Shown here: piece by piece, positions 8,651-18,042 of the stretch
Layout: each line of letters starts with the position of its first letter
Numbering within the stretch: the first letter of the stretch is position 1
NCBI RefSeq assembly: GCF_000565075.1
Contig: NZ_JDFG01000012.1
Location: 124,001-188,000 of the forward strand
DNA: 64,000 bases
Origin: Atopobium sp. BS2
GTDB taxonomy: Bacteria; Actinomycetota; Coriobacteriia; Coriobacteriales; Atopobiaceae
Direction: 5' to 3'
Made by a program: the position numbers and the translations under genes
The notes under the pieces: model-generated
What the model saw: only the letters and a program-made list of their open reading frames with translations
Databases searched by the model: none
What the model was told of the DNA's origin: nothing

Positions 8651-10177
8651 CTATCGGCGAGCCCTGTTGTTTCCACGAAGCCTGTCCGATGCAGAAGGTC
8701 CCAAATCAATTCTGCGCCTTCCGGAGGCATCTGTCGTAATGCGACCTTGAGGGGCGTCGTCATCTCTTGAGCGCAAAACGCCTCGTGATGGGCGCGCGGA
8801 GCTTTGTGCGCTGCTCTTAGGGCGAGAAGAACGTGGGAGTGGCGTGCCTACTCCTACCCCACCGTCAACCATGGTAAGACCAGCAAAACCTGGAGCATCA
8901 AAGGTATCCTGCTCTTCAGCTATGCTCCAAGAAGCGCGCTGTCTATCGTACTCGGTCTCTGGAAGCCTTGACTGCCTTGAAACAGACATCAAAAGACCAA
9001 CCATCAAGATACTAGACATGATGGTTGAACCGCCGTATGAGATAAACGGCAGAGGCTTACCAGAAAGAGGCAAAAGGCCCAAAACACCACCAATGTTAAC
9101 AAAGGCCTGGATGATAAACATAGAGGTACAACCTGCAGCAATAAGCCTACCGGTCAAATCTGGTGCATAGCGAGCAATCTTAAAGCCTGCCCATACCAGT
9201 GCGCCAAATACAGCCAAAAGACCTAAAACGCCAATAAAGCCCAGCTCTTCTCCAATGACCGCAAAAATAAAGTCATTGTGAGCCATAGGAAGATAGGAAT
9301 ATTTCTGGCGAGAAAAACCAAAGCCAACACCAAAAATACCACCAGAGCCAAAAGCATAAAAGCCCTGTGCAAGCTGATAACCTGCACCGTAATAATCAGC
9401 CCAAGGGTTGAGCATAGTAACAACGCGAGCACGAGAATAATCATCTTTAAGAGATAAGAAGGCAAAGCCAATAAAACCCACAACAGCAATAGTTACCAGA
9501 ACTCTTCGATCAAAGTCAGAAAGATAGCCAATGACCAGAAGCGTTCCCACAATAATCAGCGTGGAACCCTTATCTGGCTGAGCCAAAATTAACGCAAGCG
9601 GAACGACTGCGGCAAAAGCAAACTTTTTAAAGAACTCCATCTGATCTATGGTCTGATCAATAAAGTACTGCTGAGCCAAATACGAGACAGAAATTAAGAT
9701 GGTAATCTTTGCAAACTCAGACGGCTGGAAAGAAAACGGTCCAACTGAAATCCAACGGGTTGCACCATATGCATCAGCGCCAGCAATAGGAGTAAAAATA
9801 ATTGCTAGCATTCCAATGGTCACAATCCAGATAGGTACCTGGAAGTTTCTTACTACTGCACGGTAGTCAATGCGAGAAACAATAAACGCTAACGCAACTC
9901 CTGCCGCAGCAAAGCCAAGCTGACGCTGCACGTAGTAGAAGGGGTTATAGCCCATGTCCTCAGAAGTCATTGCAGAAATCGAGGATGCGGAATAAATCAT
10001 TACCAGGCCAAAGCACACCAGAATAGCCGTTGATACCAGAAGCACCAGACGAGGCTGCATAAAACGCTCTGGAATAGCACCAAAGCGGCCTTTGGCCTGC
10101 GAGCCCTCGGAAGATTTCTGGCGAGAAGTACGTGGTTGCTGCGCGCGCCCCCCTGTTCTGTTTCTGCTGGTAGCCAT
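8651..10177 (-). CDS. ftsW: Peptidoglycan glycosyltransferase FtsW
   Basis: 508 residues. SEDS-family polymerase that makes septal glycan strands with its cognate class B PBP (the FtsI in this cluster). About ten membrane helices lie between residues 40 and 410; the SEDS signature GISYG-like segment reads PFISYGGSTIMSS, and GEELGFIGVLGLL and AHNDFIFAVIGEE are recognisable. Both ends are basic and disordered: an Arg/Ser-rich N-terminus and a long Ser/Arg-rich tail of about 90 residues. The ATG overlaps the murD stop by one base (TAATG), a sign of translational coupling. Confidence 0.95.
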   Translation of the reverse strand: MATSRNRTGGRAQQPRTSRQKSSEGSQAKGRFGAIPERFMQPRLVLLVSTAILVCFGLVMIYSASSISAMTSEDMGYNPFYYVQRQLGFAAAGVALAFIVSRIDYRAVVRNFQVPIWIVTIGMLAIIFTPIAGADAYGATRWISVGPFSFQPSEFAKITILISVSYLAQQYFIDQTIDQMEFFKKFAFAAVVPLALILAQPDKGSTLIIVGTLLVIGYLSDFDRRVLVTIAVVGFIGFAFLSLKDDYSRARVVTMLNPWADYYGAGYQLAQGFYAFGSGGIFGVGFGFSRQKYSYLPMAHNDFIFAVIGEELGFIGVLGLLAVFGALVWAGFKIARYAPDLTGRLIAAGCTSMFIIQAFVNIGGVLGLLPLSGKPLPFISYGGSTIMSSILMVGLLMSVSRQSRLPETEYDRQRASWSIAEEQDTFDAPGFAGLTMVDGGVGVGTPLPRSSRPKSSAQSSARPSRGVLRSRDDDAPQGRITTDASGRRRIDLGPSASDRLRGNNRARR

Positions 10178-11580
10178 TATCGACCACTCTCTTTTTGAGC
10201 AAGATCTGCCACCAGCTGTTTAAAGACACGACCACGCTGAGCCATGCCTGTAAACTCGTCAAATGAGGAACAAGCTGGTGAGAGAAGCACTACAGAACCT
10301 GGACGAGCAAGCTCTACCGCACGGTCAAAAGCTTCATGCATATGAGGCTCTTCTACCACTTCTGCATGGCTGCCAGAAACGCGGCGAAGCGCCTCTGCAA
10401 AGCGAGGACCTGCCTCTCCAAAGCAGATTGCGTATGCACAGGTAGCGGATACCTTCTGAGCAAACTCATCAAGCTCTGTGCCCTTATCGTGACCACCAAG
10501 TAGCAAAATAACGTCTTTACCTGGGAACGAAGTTAATGATTTTTCAACTGAATCAGTGTTTGTTGCTTTGGAATCGTTAACGTACAAAACACCATTAACC
10601 GTATCAACTGGCTCAATTCTGTGCTCAAGCGGCATAAAGTCCAACAGGGCATGCCTAATAGAAACAATATCAAGTCCCAGGAATAAGCCACATGCAGCTG
10701 CAGCAAGAGCGTTGAGTGCATTGTGTGCTCCCCTAATGTGGAGTGCATCCGCTGCTACAAGCTCCATCTCTTTACCAGATAGCCTGACTACCAGCGCTCC
10801 ATTGCGTACAAAAGCGGCGTTTTGCGTACCGGGATCTGTCTGAGCAAGATGGCATACGGTAATGCCGCGTGCCTCAAGGCGAGAAGACGCGTCCTGACAA
10901 AACTCATCCAAGTCAGAAACAATTGCCAGGTCATTTGCATCAAGGTTGGCAAAAATCTTCTCTTTAGCTGCTGCATACGCCTCGAGTGAACCATGCCACT
11001 CAAGATGATCCGGCGTAATGTTTAAAAGCATCGCAACGTGAGGATGCAATTTTTGAGTAGTAGCAAGCTGGAAGCTTGAAAGCTCTGCTACAAACCAGCT
11101 CTTAGGTTTTCTCTCTGCAAGTTGGTCCGTAATAGTTAATCCGATATTGCCAACAGCGCTTGCATCAAGGCCTGCATACTGCAGAATAGACGTGGTCAAA
11201 CTTGTGGTAGTAGTTTTACCGTTTGTACCGGTAATACCAATCCACTGTGAAGGACTCTCTTGATAGGCAAACTCTGGCTCGCCCATAATCTGCTGAGAAG
11301 CTACCTTTGCACTTAAGAACAGCTCAGAGGTGTCTGGAATACCAGGAGATGCAATAGTCAGGTCAAAGGTACCCTTAACCTGATCGGAGCCGCATTGTAC
11401 CTGTACGCCTGAGTCTGCAAGCTCTTGGATCTTCTCGCCAACAGTAGCCTCTGCGCCGCCTACAAGAGTTACGGAAGACACACGACCCTCTGGCTGCTGC
11501 AGCAAATACATGCAGACAGAGACGCCGGTCTTACCAAAACCAAGAACACATACATTTCCAAGTGTTTCTAGAAGCGACAC
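10177..11580 (-). CDS. murD: UDP-N-acetylmuramoylalanine--D-glutamate ligase MurD
   Basis: 467 residues. Adds D-Glu to UDP-MurNAc-L-Ala. N-terminal CVLGFGKTGVSV nucleotide-like fold, central ATP loop GITGTNGKTTTT, LLNITPDHLEWHGS and YVNDSKATNTDS (the carbamylated-lysine/substrate region) are visible, plus HDKGTEL in the C-terminal domain. GTG at 11580 was chosen as start because AAAGGA lies eight bases upstream; a longer form from 11604 adds eight residues. Followed by ftsW with a one-base overlap and preceded by mraY. Confidence 0.95.
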   Translation of the reverse strand: MSLLETLGNVCVLGFGKTGVSVCMYLLQQPEGRVSSVTLVGGAEATVGEKIQELADSGVQVQCGSDQVKGTFDLTIASPGIPDTSELFLSAKVASQQIMGEPEFAYQESPSQWIGITGTNGKTTTTSLTTSILQYAGLDASAVGNIGLTITDQLAERKPKSWFVAELSSFQLATTQKLHPHVAMLLNITPDHLEWHGSLEAYAAAKEKIFANLDANDLAIVSDLDEFCQDASSRLEARGITVCHLAQTDPGTQNAAFVRNGALVVRLSGKEMELVAADALHIRGAHNALNALAAAACGLFLGLDIVSIRHALLDFMPLEHRIEPVDTVNGVLYVNDSKATNTDSVEKSLTSFPGKDVILLLGGHDKGTELDEFAQKVSATCAYAICFGEAGPRFAEALRRVSGSHAEVVEEPHMHEAFDRAVELARPGSVVLLSPACSSFDEFTGMAQRGRVFKQLVADLAQKESGR

Positions 11581-11609
11581 GCAAGCGATCCTTTCTAAGA
11601 GCAATATCT

Positions 11610-12641
11610 TTAGTGAAGCTGGAAGTACAGAGCAAAGCCCAGAGCGGCAAATGCGCCGGAAATAATCCAGAATCTAAAGACTACTTTTGTCTCGTTCCAG
11701 CCAAGTTTCTCAAAGTGATGATGCAGTGGAGCCATCAAGAATACGCGCTTTTTAGTTGCCTTGTAGCTGACAACCTGAATGATAACGGACAGTGCCTCGA
11801 TGATAAAAAGACCGCCCATGACCAGGGAAACTACCTCGGTCTTGGTAAGAACGGCCAGGGCCGCAAAGGCAGCACCCCAGGCAAGAGAGCCGGTGTCTCC
11901 CATAAAAATGCTTGCAGGATAGCTGTTAAACCACAAAAAACCAATACAAGCGCCTGCGATAGATGCGGCAAAAACAGCAAGGCTACTCTCGCCATAGCGG
12001 AAAGCTACTGCAGCCATAAAAATCATGACAACCATAACGCAGCCACCAGCCAGGCCATCAAGGCCGTCGGTCAGGTTAACAGCGTTGGAGAGGCCAGCCA
12101 TGAGCAAAAAGACAAAGAAGAGATACAGCCAAGGGATAGAAATAATATTTCCGCCTAAATTGACGGTGGTAGTAAGGATTCCCAGGTTGATATCAAGGCC
12201 ACCAGGGAACGCAATAATGGGCGTAATGCCCCAAATGTTGACTGCTGCCAGGCAAAATGCCACAGAGATAGTAATGAGTCCAGCCATCTTCTGAGATGCG
12301 GTAAGACCAAGGCTTCTACCGTGGGCAACAGACTCAATATCGTCCAGAAGACCAAGCGAGCCTGTGAGCAGCATAGCTGCCATAGCAAGAATGAGGTCGG
12401 TGTTCCACTGAGCAAGCGCAATACAGGTAAGCACAATGCTTACCAGCATAACGACGCCACCCATAGTAGGAGTACCCTGCTTGACCAGGTGTTGCTGAGG
12501 GCCGTCAGCGCGAACCTGCTGTCCTACTCCCTCTTTCTTCATCAGTTTGATAAAGAGTGGCATTAAGATCAACGTGATGATGCAGGAGACACCAAGCGCC
12601 ACAAACACCTGGTATGTTGGGTAAATAGTCTGGAAAAACAT
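11610..12641 (-). CDS. mraY: Phospho-N-acetylmuramoyl-pentapeptide transferase MraY
   Basis: 343 residues. Integral membrane enzyme that transfers phospho-MurNAc-pentapeptide to undecaprenyl phosphate, giving lipid I. About ten membrane segments. Family motifs seen: GTPTMGGVVML, the catalytic aspartate stretches GLLDDIE and NLTDGLDGLAGG, SYPASIFMGDTGSLAWG, and the cytoplasmic LMAPLHHHFEKLGW histidine cluster. The ATG overlaps the murF stop by one base (TAATG). Confidence 0.97.
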   Translation of the reverse strand: MFFQTIYPTYQVFVALGVSCIITLILMPLFIKLMKKEGVGQQVRADGPQQHLVKQGTPTMGGVVMLVSIVLTCIALAQWNTDLILAMAAMLLTGSLGLLDDIESVAHGRSLGLTASQKMAGLITISVAFCLAAVNIWGITPIIAFPGGLDINLGILTTTVNLGGNIISIPWLYLFFVFLLMAGLSNAVNLTDGLDGLAGGCVMVVMIFMAAVAFRYGESSLAVFAASIAGACIGFLWFNSYPASIFMGDTGSLAWGAAFAALAVLTKTEVVSLVMGGLFIIEALSVIIQVVSYKATKKRVFLMAPLHHHFEKLGWNETKVVFRFWIISGAFAALGFALYFQLH

Positions 12642-14077
12642 TACTCAGTAACTCCTTTTACAAAAATATCAAGCTGGGCAGACCTCGATGCCTTGGCGAG
12701 AAGAACGTCTCCTTGCGCAAGTACTGGTCCGAGCACGGTAAGTGCTTCGTTGACATCGCTGAACTGTTCAATTTTATCTTCCGAGAAACCCATGACGCGT
12801 GCGGCTTCAACCATTTCACGCGCGGCTCCCGTGCCTACAAAGGCAACGAGGTCTGGGTTCTTAGCAGCAATATAGGCGCCCACATAACCGTGAAGGCGCT
12901 TCTCCTCTGGACCAAGCTCGCCAATCTCTCCGATAAGAGCAATGCGGCGACCCTCTGCAGGCATCTGCATCAAAACGTCAAGCGCTGCAGCTGTTGAGTT
13001 AGGACTTGCATTATATGAATCGTCAATAATCTTGGCACCACAGGTTGCGTCAAGTACCGAAAGACGCATACGAGTGGCAGGCATCTGCTCAATAGCCTCT
13101 GCAGCTGCGTCAAGGTCAAGACCAAGCGTCTCTATAGCCTCAAGTGCCAAAAGAAGGTCGTCGACAACAACGCGCCCAGGTACCTCAAGGGTTACCGTGC
13201 GTGACCAGCCGGATGCAGCAACAATAGTGGCAGTTGGAAGGCCCTCCTCGTCAAGAGTGACCTGCTGTGCGCTCATGACGTCAGCTTCTGTGGCGCCCAC
13301 TGTCTTGCAAACAACGCGAGCAGGGCGAGCAAACTCATCTGCAATGAACTTGGTGTAGTCCCCCGCCGAAGCCTGAATAAGCGTAGGTTCAATTGAGCCA
13401 AATGCACGCATGCCCGAGACAATCTCTGCCTTGGCGCGCGCAATGTTTTCTCTGCTGCCGAGAAGACCAATGTGGCTGGTACCAACGTTGGTAATGACCG
13501 CCACTGTTGGACGGGCAACAGAGGCAAGCCTGGTAATCTCGCCGGCGTGATTCATGCCCAGCTCAAGAACAAGTACCTCGGTATCCTCTGGAGTAGAAAG
13601 TACCGTAAGTGGCAGGCCAATGAGGTTGTTGTGATTGCCAGCGGTGGCGTGAACACGACGGGTAGCACCAATGCCGCGACGAAGCATTTCTTTGGTAGTA
13701 GTTTTACCGACCGATCCGGTTACGCCCACAACCAGCCAGTTTGGATGGGCTTCTCGCCAAGCAGCAGCAAGAGCTAGCAGAAATGCCTCACAGTCATCGT
13801 CAGCGGTTTCAAGAACGCTGACTCCTGTGGCGGCCAGGTTGTCGAGCAGATTGTCTGCTACAGGCTCAGATGCCACTACAACAGCAGCGCCCGCCTGAGC
13901 AGCAGATAAAAGATAGGAGTTTCCATTGACCTTCTCGCCAGCAAAGGCCACGAAGAGCGAGCCTTCCTGGACCTCGCGAGAGTCGATGACGGCCGCGCGC
14001 GCAACCTCGCGGGTTCCGCGGTGGAGCAGTCGTGCATTTGTAGCTGCGACTATCTGTTCAACCGAAAGCTTAACCAT
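12641..14077 (-). CDS. murF: UDP-MurNAc-tripeptide D-alanyl-D-alanine ligase MurF
   Basis: 478 residues. Adds D-Ala-D-Ala to the UDP-MurNAc tripeptide. N-terminal substrate domain (VIDSREVQEGSLFVAFAGEKVNG), ATP loop VVGVTGSVGKTTTKEM (about 118-133), TAGNHNNLIGLPLTVL and LGMNHAGEI, and C-terminal IIDDSYNASPNST are typical. Start ATG has AGGAG five bases upstream. The step before it, MurE, is not encoded in this cluster, although murE normally lies between ftsI and murF. Confidence 0.96.
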   Translation of the reverse strand: MVKLSVEQIVAATNARLLHRGTREVARAAVIDSREVQEGSLFVAFAGEKVNGNSYLLSAAQAGAAVVVASEPVADNLLDNLAATGVSVLETADDDCEAFLLALAAAWREAHPNWLVVGVTGSVGKTTTKEMLRRGIGATRRVHATAGNHNNLIGLPLTVLSTPEDTEVLVLELGMNHAGEITRLASVARPTVAVITNVGTSHIGLLGSRENIARAKAEIVSGMRAFGSIEPTLIQASAGDYTKFIADEFARPARVVCKTVGATEADVMSAQQVTLDEEGLPTATIVAASGWSRTVTLEVPGRVVVDDLLLALEAIETLGLDLDAAAEAIEQMPATRMRLSVLDATCGAKIIDDSYNASPNSTAAALDVLMQMPAEGRRIALIGEIGELGPEEKRLHGYVGAYIAAKNPDLVAFVGTGAAREMVEAARVMGFSEDKIEQFSDVNEALTVLGPVLAQGDVLLAKASRSAQLDIFVKGVTE

Positions 14078-14085
14078 GAGCTCTC

Positions 14086-15885
14086 CTAGTTATTGATTGG
14101 TTGAATATTAAGGCGTGTAGCTGCGTCTTTTGCAAATTGCGAGAAGACCACAGCAGCAGACTGCGACGCAAGCTGGTGGGTATCGTTAAGTCCAACGTAA
14201 ACCATCAAATCAGATTCTGATGGATTCACGATACCGCAGAAGGAAGCAACAAAACCGGAATTCTCGCCGTACGAGCCGGTTTCTTCCACAACCTGCTGGC
14301 CCGTACCTGTTTTACCAGCAACGGTATAGCCATAGATACCTGCACGAACACCGGTACCCTCTTTGACAACGGTAGTCATCATGTCAAGCTCGGCCGAAGC
14401 TGTGGAAGCGGAAATAACGTCTTTAGTAGGCCAGGTAACCTCTTGACCGCCCTTAGAAACCATAAAGTGCGGAGTCACCATAGTTCCCTTATTAGCAACA
14501 GCGGTATATGCGCGAATGACCTGGATAAATGGGATTGCAAGACCCTGACCAAACGCCATGTTTCCACCAGTTGGGCCTTCATATTCGTCCAGAGAGCGGA
14601 CAATTCCTGTGGCCTCACCAGGGAAGTCAATGCCTGTGGTGTGACCTATACCAAACTTATCAATTCCTGCTGCAAAGCGCTCATCACCTATGAGCTGTGT
14701 CTCGAGGAAGGCCATACCAACGTTTGAGGAACGTCTGAGCATCTCTCTTACGCTCATGTCCATGGCGCTGGTACGCCAGTCATCGTCGGTAACCTTGTTA
14801 TCGCCAACTTTGAGCTCGGTTGGGATATTGAAGGTTGAATTTGGACCAAAGAGATTGTCATCTATACCAATTGAGGTAGTAATTACCTTAAATACGGAGC
14901 CTGGCTCATAGATACTTGAGACAAGCTTGAGGTTGAGGGATTCGTAGTCAACGCCGTTATCGCTCTTAAAATCTGGCAGAGGGTATGAAGCTGCGGCATA
15001 AATCTCTCCGGTACGAGGATTCATAGCCATGATTGAGCCACCCTGCTGGGCCTCAATGTCTTTTACTGCAGCAGTCAGCTGCTCTTCTGCCTTCTTCTGC
15101 AGCTCAATATCAATGGAAAGAACAATATCCTGGCCGTTTTGTGCCTCAGTGATATTGGAGGTGCCACCTGCAATTGGTGTACCACCAGCGCCGGTCTCTA
15201 CAATCATGTGGCCGTTAGTGCCCGCAAGGATATCGTTGTAGTAATACTCCAGGCCAGAAGCACCCTCATTATCAGCGTTTACAAAGCCTAGAATCTGAAC
15301 GCCAACGTTGCCGTATGGATAGACACGCTTGGTGTTATTAACAAAATAGACGCCTTTGAGGTTTTTCTCGTCAAGTGCTTTTTCAATCTTGGAAGCGGTG
15401 TCCGTGTCAACACGACGACGAACGTAGACAAAGGTAGTGTCTTGCTGCAGATCCCCAAGATAGTCTGAAGGACTTCCGCCTAGAAGCGAGGCGAAAACCT
15501 GAGCCACGGTGCTGGCGTCTTTGATTTCTGAGGGATTGGCGTAGATGTCTTTGCAGTCAACGCTCATGGCTAAGACATTGCCGTTGCGGTCGTAAATGGT
15601 GCCGCGACGAGCGTGCAAGACAATGTCGTTGGTGCGGTTATTCTCGGCGCCCTTTGCAAGATCTGCTGCCGTAAAGATTTGCAGCCAAGCAAGCCTAAGA
15701 ACAACAATTGCCACCATAATGGCCATAGCAGCTGCTACGCGACGGAGTCTACCTTCAGGGCCAACACCATCCGAGCCACCGCTGCTACCACGATGACCAC
15801 GAAAATGCACACGAGAGGCCTCGTCGTACGAGGCCTCAGGAGTTTTTCTGCGCGATGCGCGAGTATGTCGATTCTGCGTACTCAC
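14086..15885 (-). CDS. ftsI: Class B penicillin-binding protein FtsI (PBP3-type transpeptidase)
   Basis: 599 residues. Septal transpeptidase. Basic N-terminal tail, one membrane helix (about 51-71), a PBP dimerisation domain beginning with the conserved RGTIYDRNGNVLA, then a transpeptidase domain with the active-site S330-x-x-K (GSVFK), S-S-N at 386-388 and K-T-G at 525-527. No PASTA domains are present. GTG at 15885 is the start; the ribosome site is weak. Followed nine bases on by murF; it should pair with the FtsW encoded below. Confidence 0.95.
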   Translation of the reverse strand: MSTQNRHTRASRRKTPEASYDEASRVHFRGHRGSSGGSDGVGPEGRLRRVAAAMAIMVAIVVLRLAWLQIFTAADLAKGAENNRTNDIVLHARRGTIYDRNGNVLAMSVDCKDIYANPSEIKDASTVAQVFASLLGGSPSDYLGDLQQDTTFVYVRRRVDTDTASKIEKALDEKNLKGVYFVNNTKRVYPYGNVGVQILGFVNADNEGASGLEYYYNDILAGTNGHMIVETGAGGTPIAGGTSNITEAQNGQDIVLSIDIELQKKAEEQLTAAVKDIEAQQGGSIMAMNPRTGEIYAAASYPLPDFKSDNGVDYESLNLKLVSSIYEPGSVFKVITTSIGIDDNLFGPNSTFNIPTELKVGDNKVTDDDWRTSAMDMSVREMLRRSSNVGMAFLETQLIGDERFAAGIDKFGIGHTTGIDFPGEATGIVRSLDEYEGPTGGNMAFGQGLAIPFIQVIRAYTAVANKGTMVTPHFMVSKGGQEVTWPTKDVISASTASAELDMMTTVVKEGTGVRAGIYGYTVAGKTGTGQQVVEETGSYGENSGFVASFCGIVNPSESDLMVYVGLNDTHQLASQSAAVVFSQFAKDAATRLNIQPINN

Positions 15886-15901
15886 AACGTATATTTTACG
15901 C

Positions 15902-16321
15902 CTAAGCGTTGTTGTTTACATCTACAACAGGGCGATTTGTCTCAAGAGTCATGCCGTAATTCTGAGTAGCAATGCGCTCAATGCGTGTAGTGCTTGCAAG
16001 CAGAGAGCGAGAAACGCGCAGGGAATCGTTAGTTGCAGTTGTTGCGCGCATTTCATTTCTGATGACGTTGTTAGCCTGAAGAGTTGAAACCGTAGCGGTG
16101 GAGATACCAATACGGACAACACCAAGTGTCAGGAAGAGTGCTGCAGCAACAGCAATAAGCTTGACACGCTGGATGAACTGGCTGCTTACGCCACGGCGAG
16201 CATCAGCATCAAGGCCGCCACCAGGGACAACCTCAAAAGATGTGCGAGTGCTCTGTTCAGGAGCGTACTCATGCTCAAACTGAGTTGTGCGTGCTACAGC
16301 TTCTGATCCGTAACGTGCCAT
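15902..16321 (-). CDS. ftsL: FtsL-like septum protein
   Basis: 139 residues, weak in sequence but right in shape and place for FtsL: a polar cytoplasmic N-terminus of about 52 residues, one membrane helix (LIAVAAALFLTLGVVRIGIS, about 54-73) and a short extracytoplasmic helical region (about 75-130) rich in Ala, Thr and Ser that could form a coiled coil with a FtsB/DivIC partner. Genes between rsmH and ftsI are almost always ftsL. The call rests mainly on topology and synteny. Confidence 0.8.
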   Translation of the reverse strand: MARYGSEAVARTTQFEHEYAPEQSTRTSFEVVPGGGLDADARRGVSSQFIQRVKLIAVAAALFLTLGVVRIGISTATVSTLQANNVIRNEMRATTATNDSLRVSRSLLASTTRIERIATQNYGMTLETNRPVVDVNNNA

Positions 16322-16379
16322 TAAACTTCAATCCCTTCAAAAACTTCTTAACAACAAGCAACAAGTGCTATGGGGTACT

Positions 16380-17363
16380 TCATTTCTCTGGGTCGCGTTT
16401 AACCGCTACCCTCATCAGGGCGCTTCTCGCCCTTGGGTTGCGCTCTATCTCTTCTGGAGTGGCCACAAGAGGTTTGCGCGTAATCACGTCAACTATCGGC
16501 ACTTGACCGCACATACAAACCGGAAGGTCTGGCGGGCAGATACAACCTTGACTCAGCTCGGAGAACACGTGCTTGACAATGCGATCTTCAAGCGAGTGGT
16601 ACGAGATAACGCAAATCCTGCCTCCTGGATTAGCCCAGGCAATTGCACAGCGTAGTCCGCGCTCCAAAACCTCAAGCTCGTGGTTTACTTCAATACGAAG
16701 TGCTTGGAACGTCTTTCTGGCGGGATGTCCGCCGTGACGGCGCGCTGCTGCGGGAATTGCTGCCTTGATTACCTCAACAAGCTCAAGCGTCGTTTGGATG
16801 GGACGCTTTTCTCGCGTTTGCACAATGCGTCGTGCAATGCGTGAGGCAAATTTCTCGTCTCCGTAAATTCGAAGGATTCGGGCGAGGTCGGCTTCGTTGT
16901 AGGTGTTGATGACCTCTTGTGCAGTTGGAGTTTGTTTGCCCGGGTCCATTCGCATATCCAACGGGGCATCTTCGTGGTACGAAAAGCCTCGCTCTGGGAT
17001 ATCAAGCTGAGGAGAAGAAACACCAATGTCAAAGAGGAAACAGTCAACTCCGGGGACTTCTGCAGAGACGAGAAGTTCATCGAGGTCGCCAAAGTTTCCC
17101 TTAAGCGGCAAAAACTCCGCGTTTGGTACTTCTTGCTTCAGGCGAGCAGCTGCTGCTTGATGAGCCATTGCATCCTGGTCAATTCCAATGGAAAGACCGT
17201 CTGGAGCAATCAGCTTTGCCATCTCTACGGTGTGGCCCGCTCCTCCCAAGGTGCAGTCGCAAACAACTTCACCTGGCTTGGGGTCCAGCTCGCGCAGCAC
17301 TTCTGCAAGCATTACTGGTTGGTGCCGATATTCGACTTTCAAGTTACCGTCTTCTACCTTCAC
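16380..17363 (-). CDS. rsmH: 16S rRNA (cytosine-1402-N4)-methyltransferase RsmH
   Basis: 327 residues. SAM-dependent methyltransferase that modifies C1402 in the ribosomal P site. Motifs: YRHQPVMLAEVL at the N-terminus, the SAM loop VVCDCTLGGAGHT, FLFDIGVSSPQLD, RGFSYHEDAPLDMRMD, and FQALRIEVNHEL and VISYHSLEDRIVKH near the C-terminus. Starts at GTG 17363, 15 bp after the mraZ stop; a copy of the dispersed GGCGAGAAG motif lies exactly where the ribosome site should be (17368-17375 and flanks). Confidence 0.96.
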   Translation of the reverse strand: MKVEDGNLKVEYRHQPVMLAEVLRELDPKPGEVVCDCTLGGAGHTVEMAKLIAPDGLSIGIDQDAMAHQAAAARLKQEVPNAEFLPLKGNFGDLDELLVSAEVPGVDCFLFDIGVSSPQLDIPERGFSYHEDAPLDMRMDPGKQTPTAQEVINTYNEADLARILRIYGDEKFASRIARRIVQTREKRPIQTTLELVEVIKAAIPAAARRHGGHPARKTFQALRIEVNHELEVLERGLRCAIAWANPGGRICVISYHSLEDRIVKHVFSELSQGCICPPDLPVCMCGQVPIVDVITRKPLVATPEEIERNPRARSALMRVAVKRDPEK

Positions 17364-17378
17364 GATCTTCTCGCCTCA

Positions 17379-17813
17379 CTAGGCGCCAAAGATGAGGTCC
17401 TCGAGCGTTGCAACGCGGTCATCTGCCGAGAAGAGGCTGTTCCACTTGTTGGTGTTCCAAATCTCAAAGTGGTCGCCGTTACCGACAATGGTGACGTCGC
17501 GGTCAAGCTGGAGCTTCTCCCTAGCCTGTGGATCGGACTCGTCAATCTTTCCCAGGGCAACACGGCCGGCCGAGTCAATGTCGACGGTTGTTGCTGCTGC
17601 GTTCAGCATGCGAAGTGCTGTGACGTCGTCGCGGTTCCTTGGGTTGAGGTTCAGACTTGCAATCCAAGCCTCATACGCCTCAGGTGAGTAGCCGTAAAGC
17701 GCGTCCTGTCGACGGAGCAAGATGACAACATCGCCAAGCTGCTTGCGCTGAGGTGCAGGAAGAGTCACGCGAATCTTGGAGTCCAGCGAGCGCTGATACT
17801 GACCAGTAAGCAT
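17379..17813 (-). CDS. mraZ: Transcriptional regulator MraZ
   Basis: 144 residues, normal length. AbrB-like double-repeat DNA-binding protein that caps dcw clusters and controls its own promoter. Each repeat carries a D-x-x-x-R-type motif: LDSKIRVTLPAPQR (about 8-21) and VDIDSAGRVALGKID (about 82-96). I start it at ATG 17813 (MLTGQYQ) because AAAGGGGGAGAC lies just upstream; a longer reading into the leader has no support. Four MraZ-type boxes occur about 120 bp upstream. Confidence 0.95.
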   Translation of the reverse strand: MLTGQYQRSLDSKIRVTLPAPQRKQLGDVVILLRRQDALYGYSPEAYEAWIASLNLNPRNRDDVTALRMLNAAATTVDIDSAGRVALGKIDESDPQAREKLQLDRDVTIVGNGDHFEIWNTNKWNSLFSADDRVATLEDLIFGA

Positions 17814-17914
17814 GTCTCCCCCTTTCACGTTGGCGCCCCTTGCCGCGCGGGCTGTGTTTGTGTTGTGTGTGCGCGGCAACGCTTGGGCATAGTCCGTCGA
17901 TTGAACGTGGAATA

Positions 17915-17943
17915 AATATAACTCATTCCGACACTTACACACA
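17915..17943 (-). promoter_or_regulatory. Likely mraZ/dcw promoter
   Basis: On the minus strand TATATT (17915-17920) is a good minus-10; the hexamer 17 bases upstream (TGTGTG, 17938-17943) is a poor minus-35 and lies inside the MraZ-box array. Such an arrangement fits a promoter that is controlled by the bound protein. Transcription would start near 17905, about 90 bp before mraZ. Confidence 0.45.
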
Positions 17944-17967
17944 CTAGAAAACACTTTCCAACACCAA
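17931..17967 (-). promoter_or_regulatory. MraZ operator: four direct repeats at 10-bp period
   Basis: On the plus strand ACACTTA, ACACTAG, ACACTTT and ACACCAA begin at 17931, 17941, 17951 and 17961, each followed by three bases. On the minus strand this reads TTGGTGT, AAAGTGT, CTAGTGT, TAAGTGT with N3 spacers. MraZ boxes known to me are direct repeats on one face of the helix: AAAGTG(T/G)-N3 in mycoplasmas and TGGG-type repeats with 5-base gaps in E. coli. The match in period, sequence and position just above mraZ is close. Confidence 0.8.
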
Positions 17968-18042
17968 GTATTTTTCTTATGGTCTAGCTGGGGATTAACG
18001 TAGATGTGAATTGATAGAGTAAGACCACAATATGTAGTGTTT

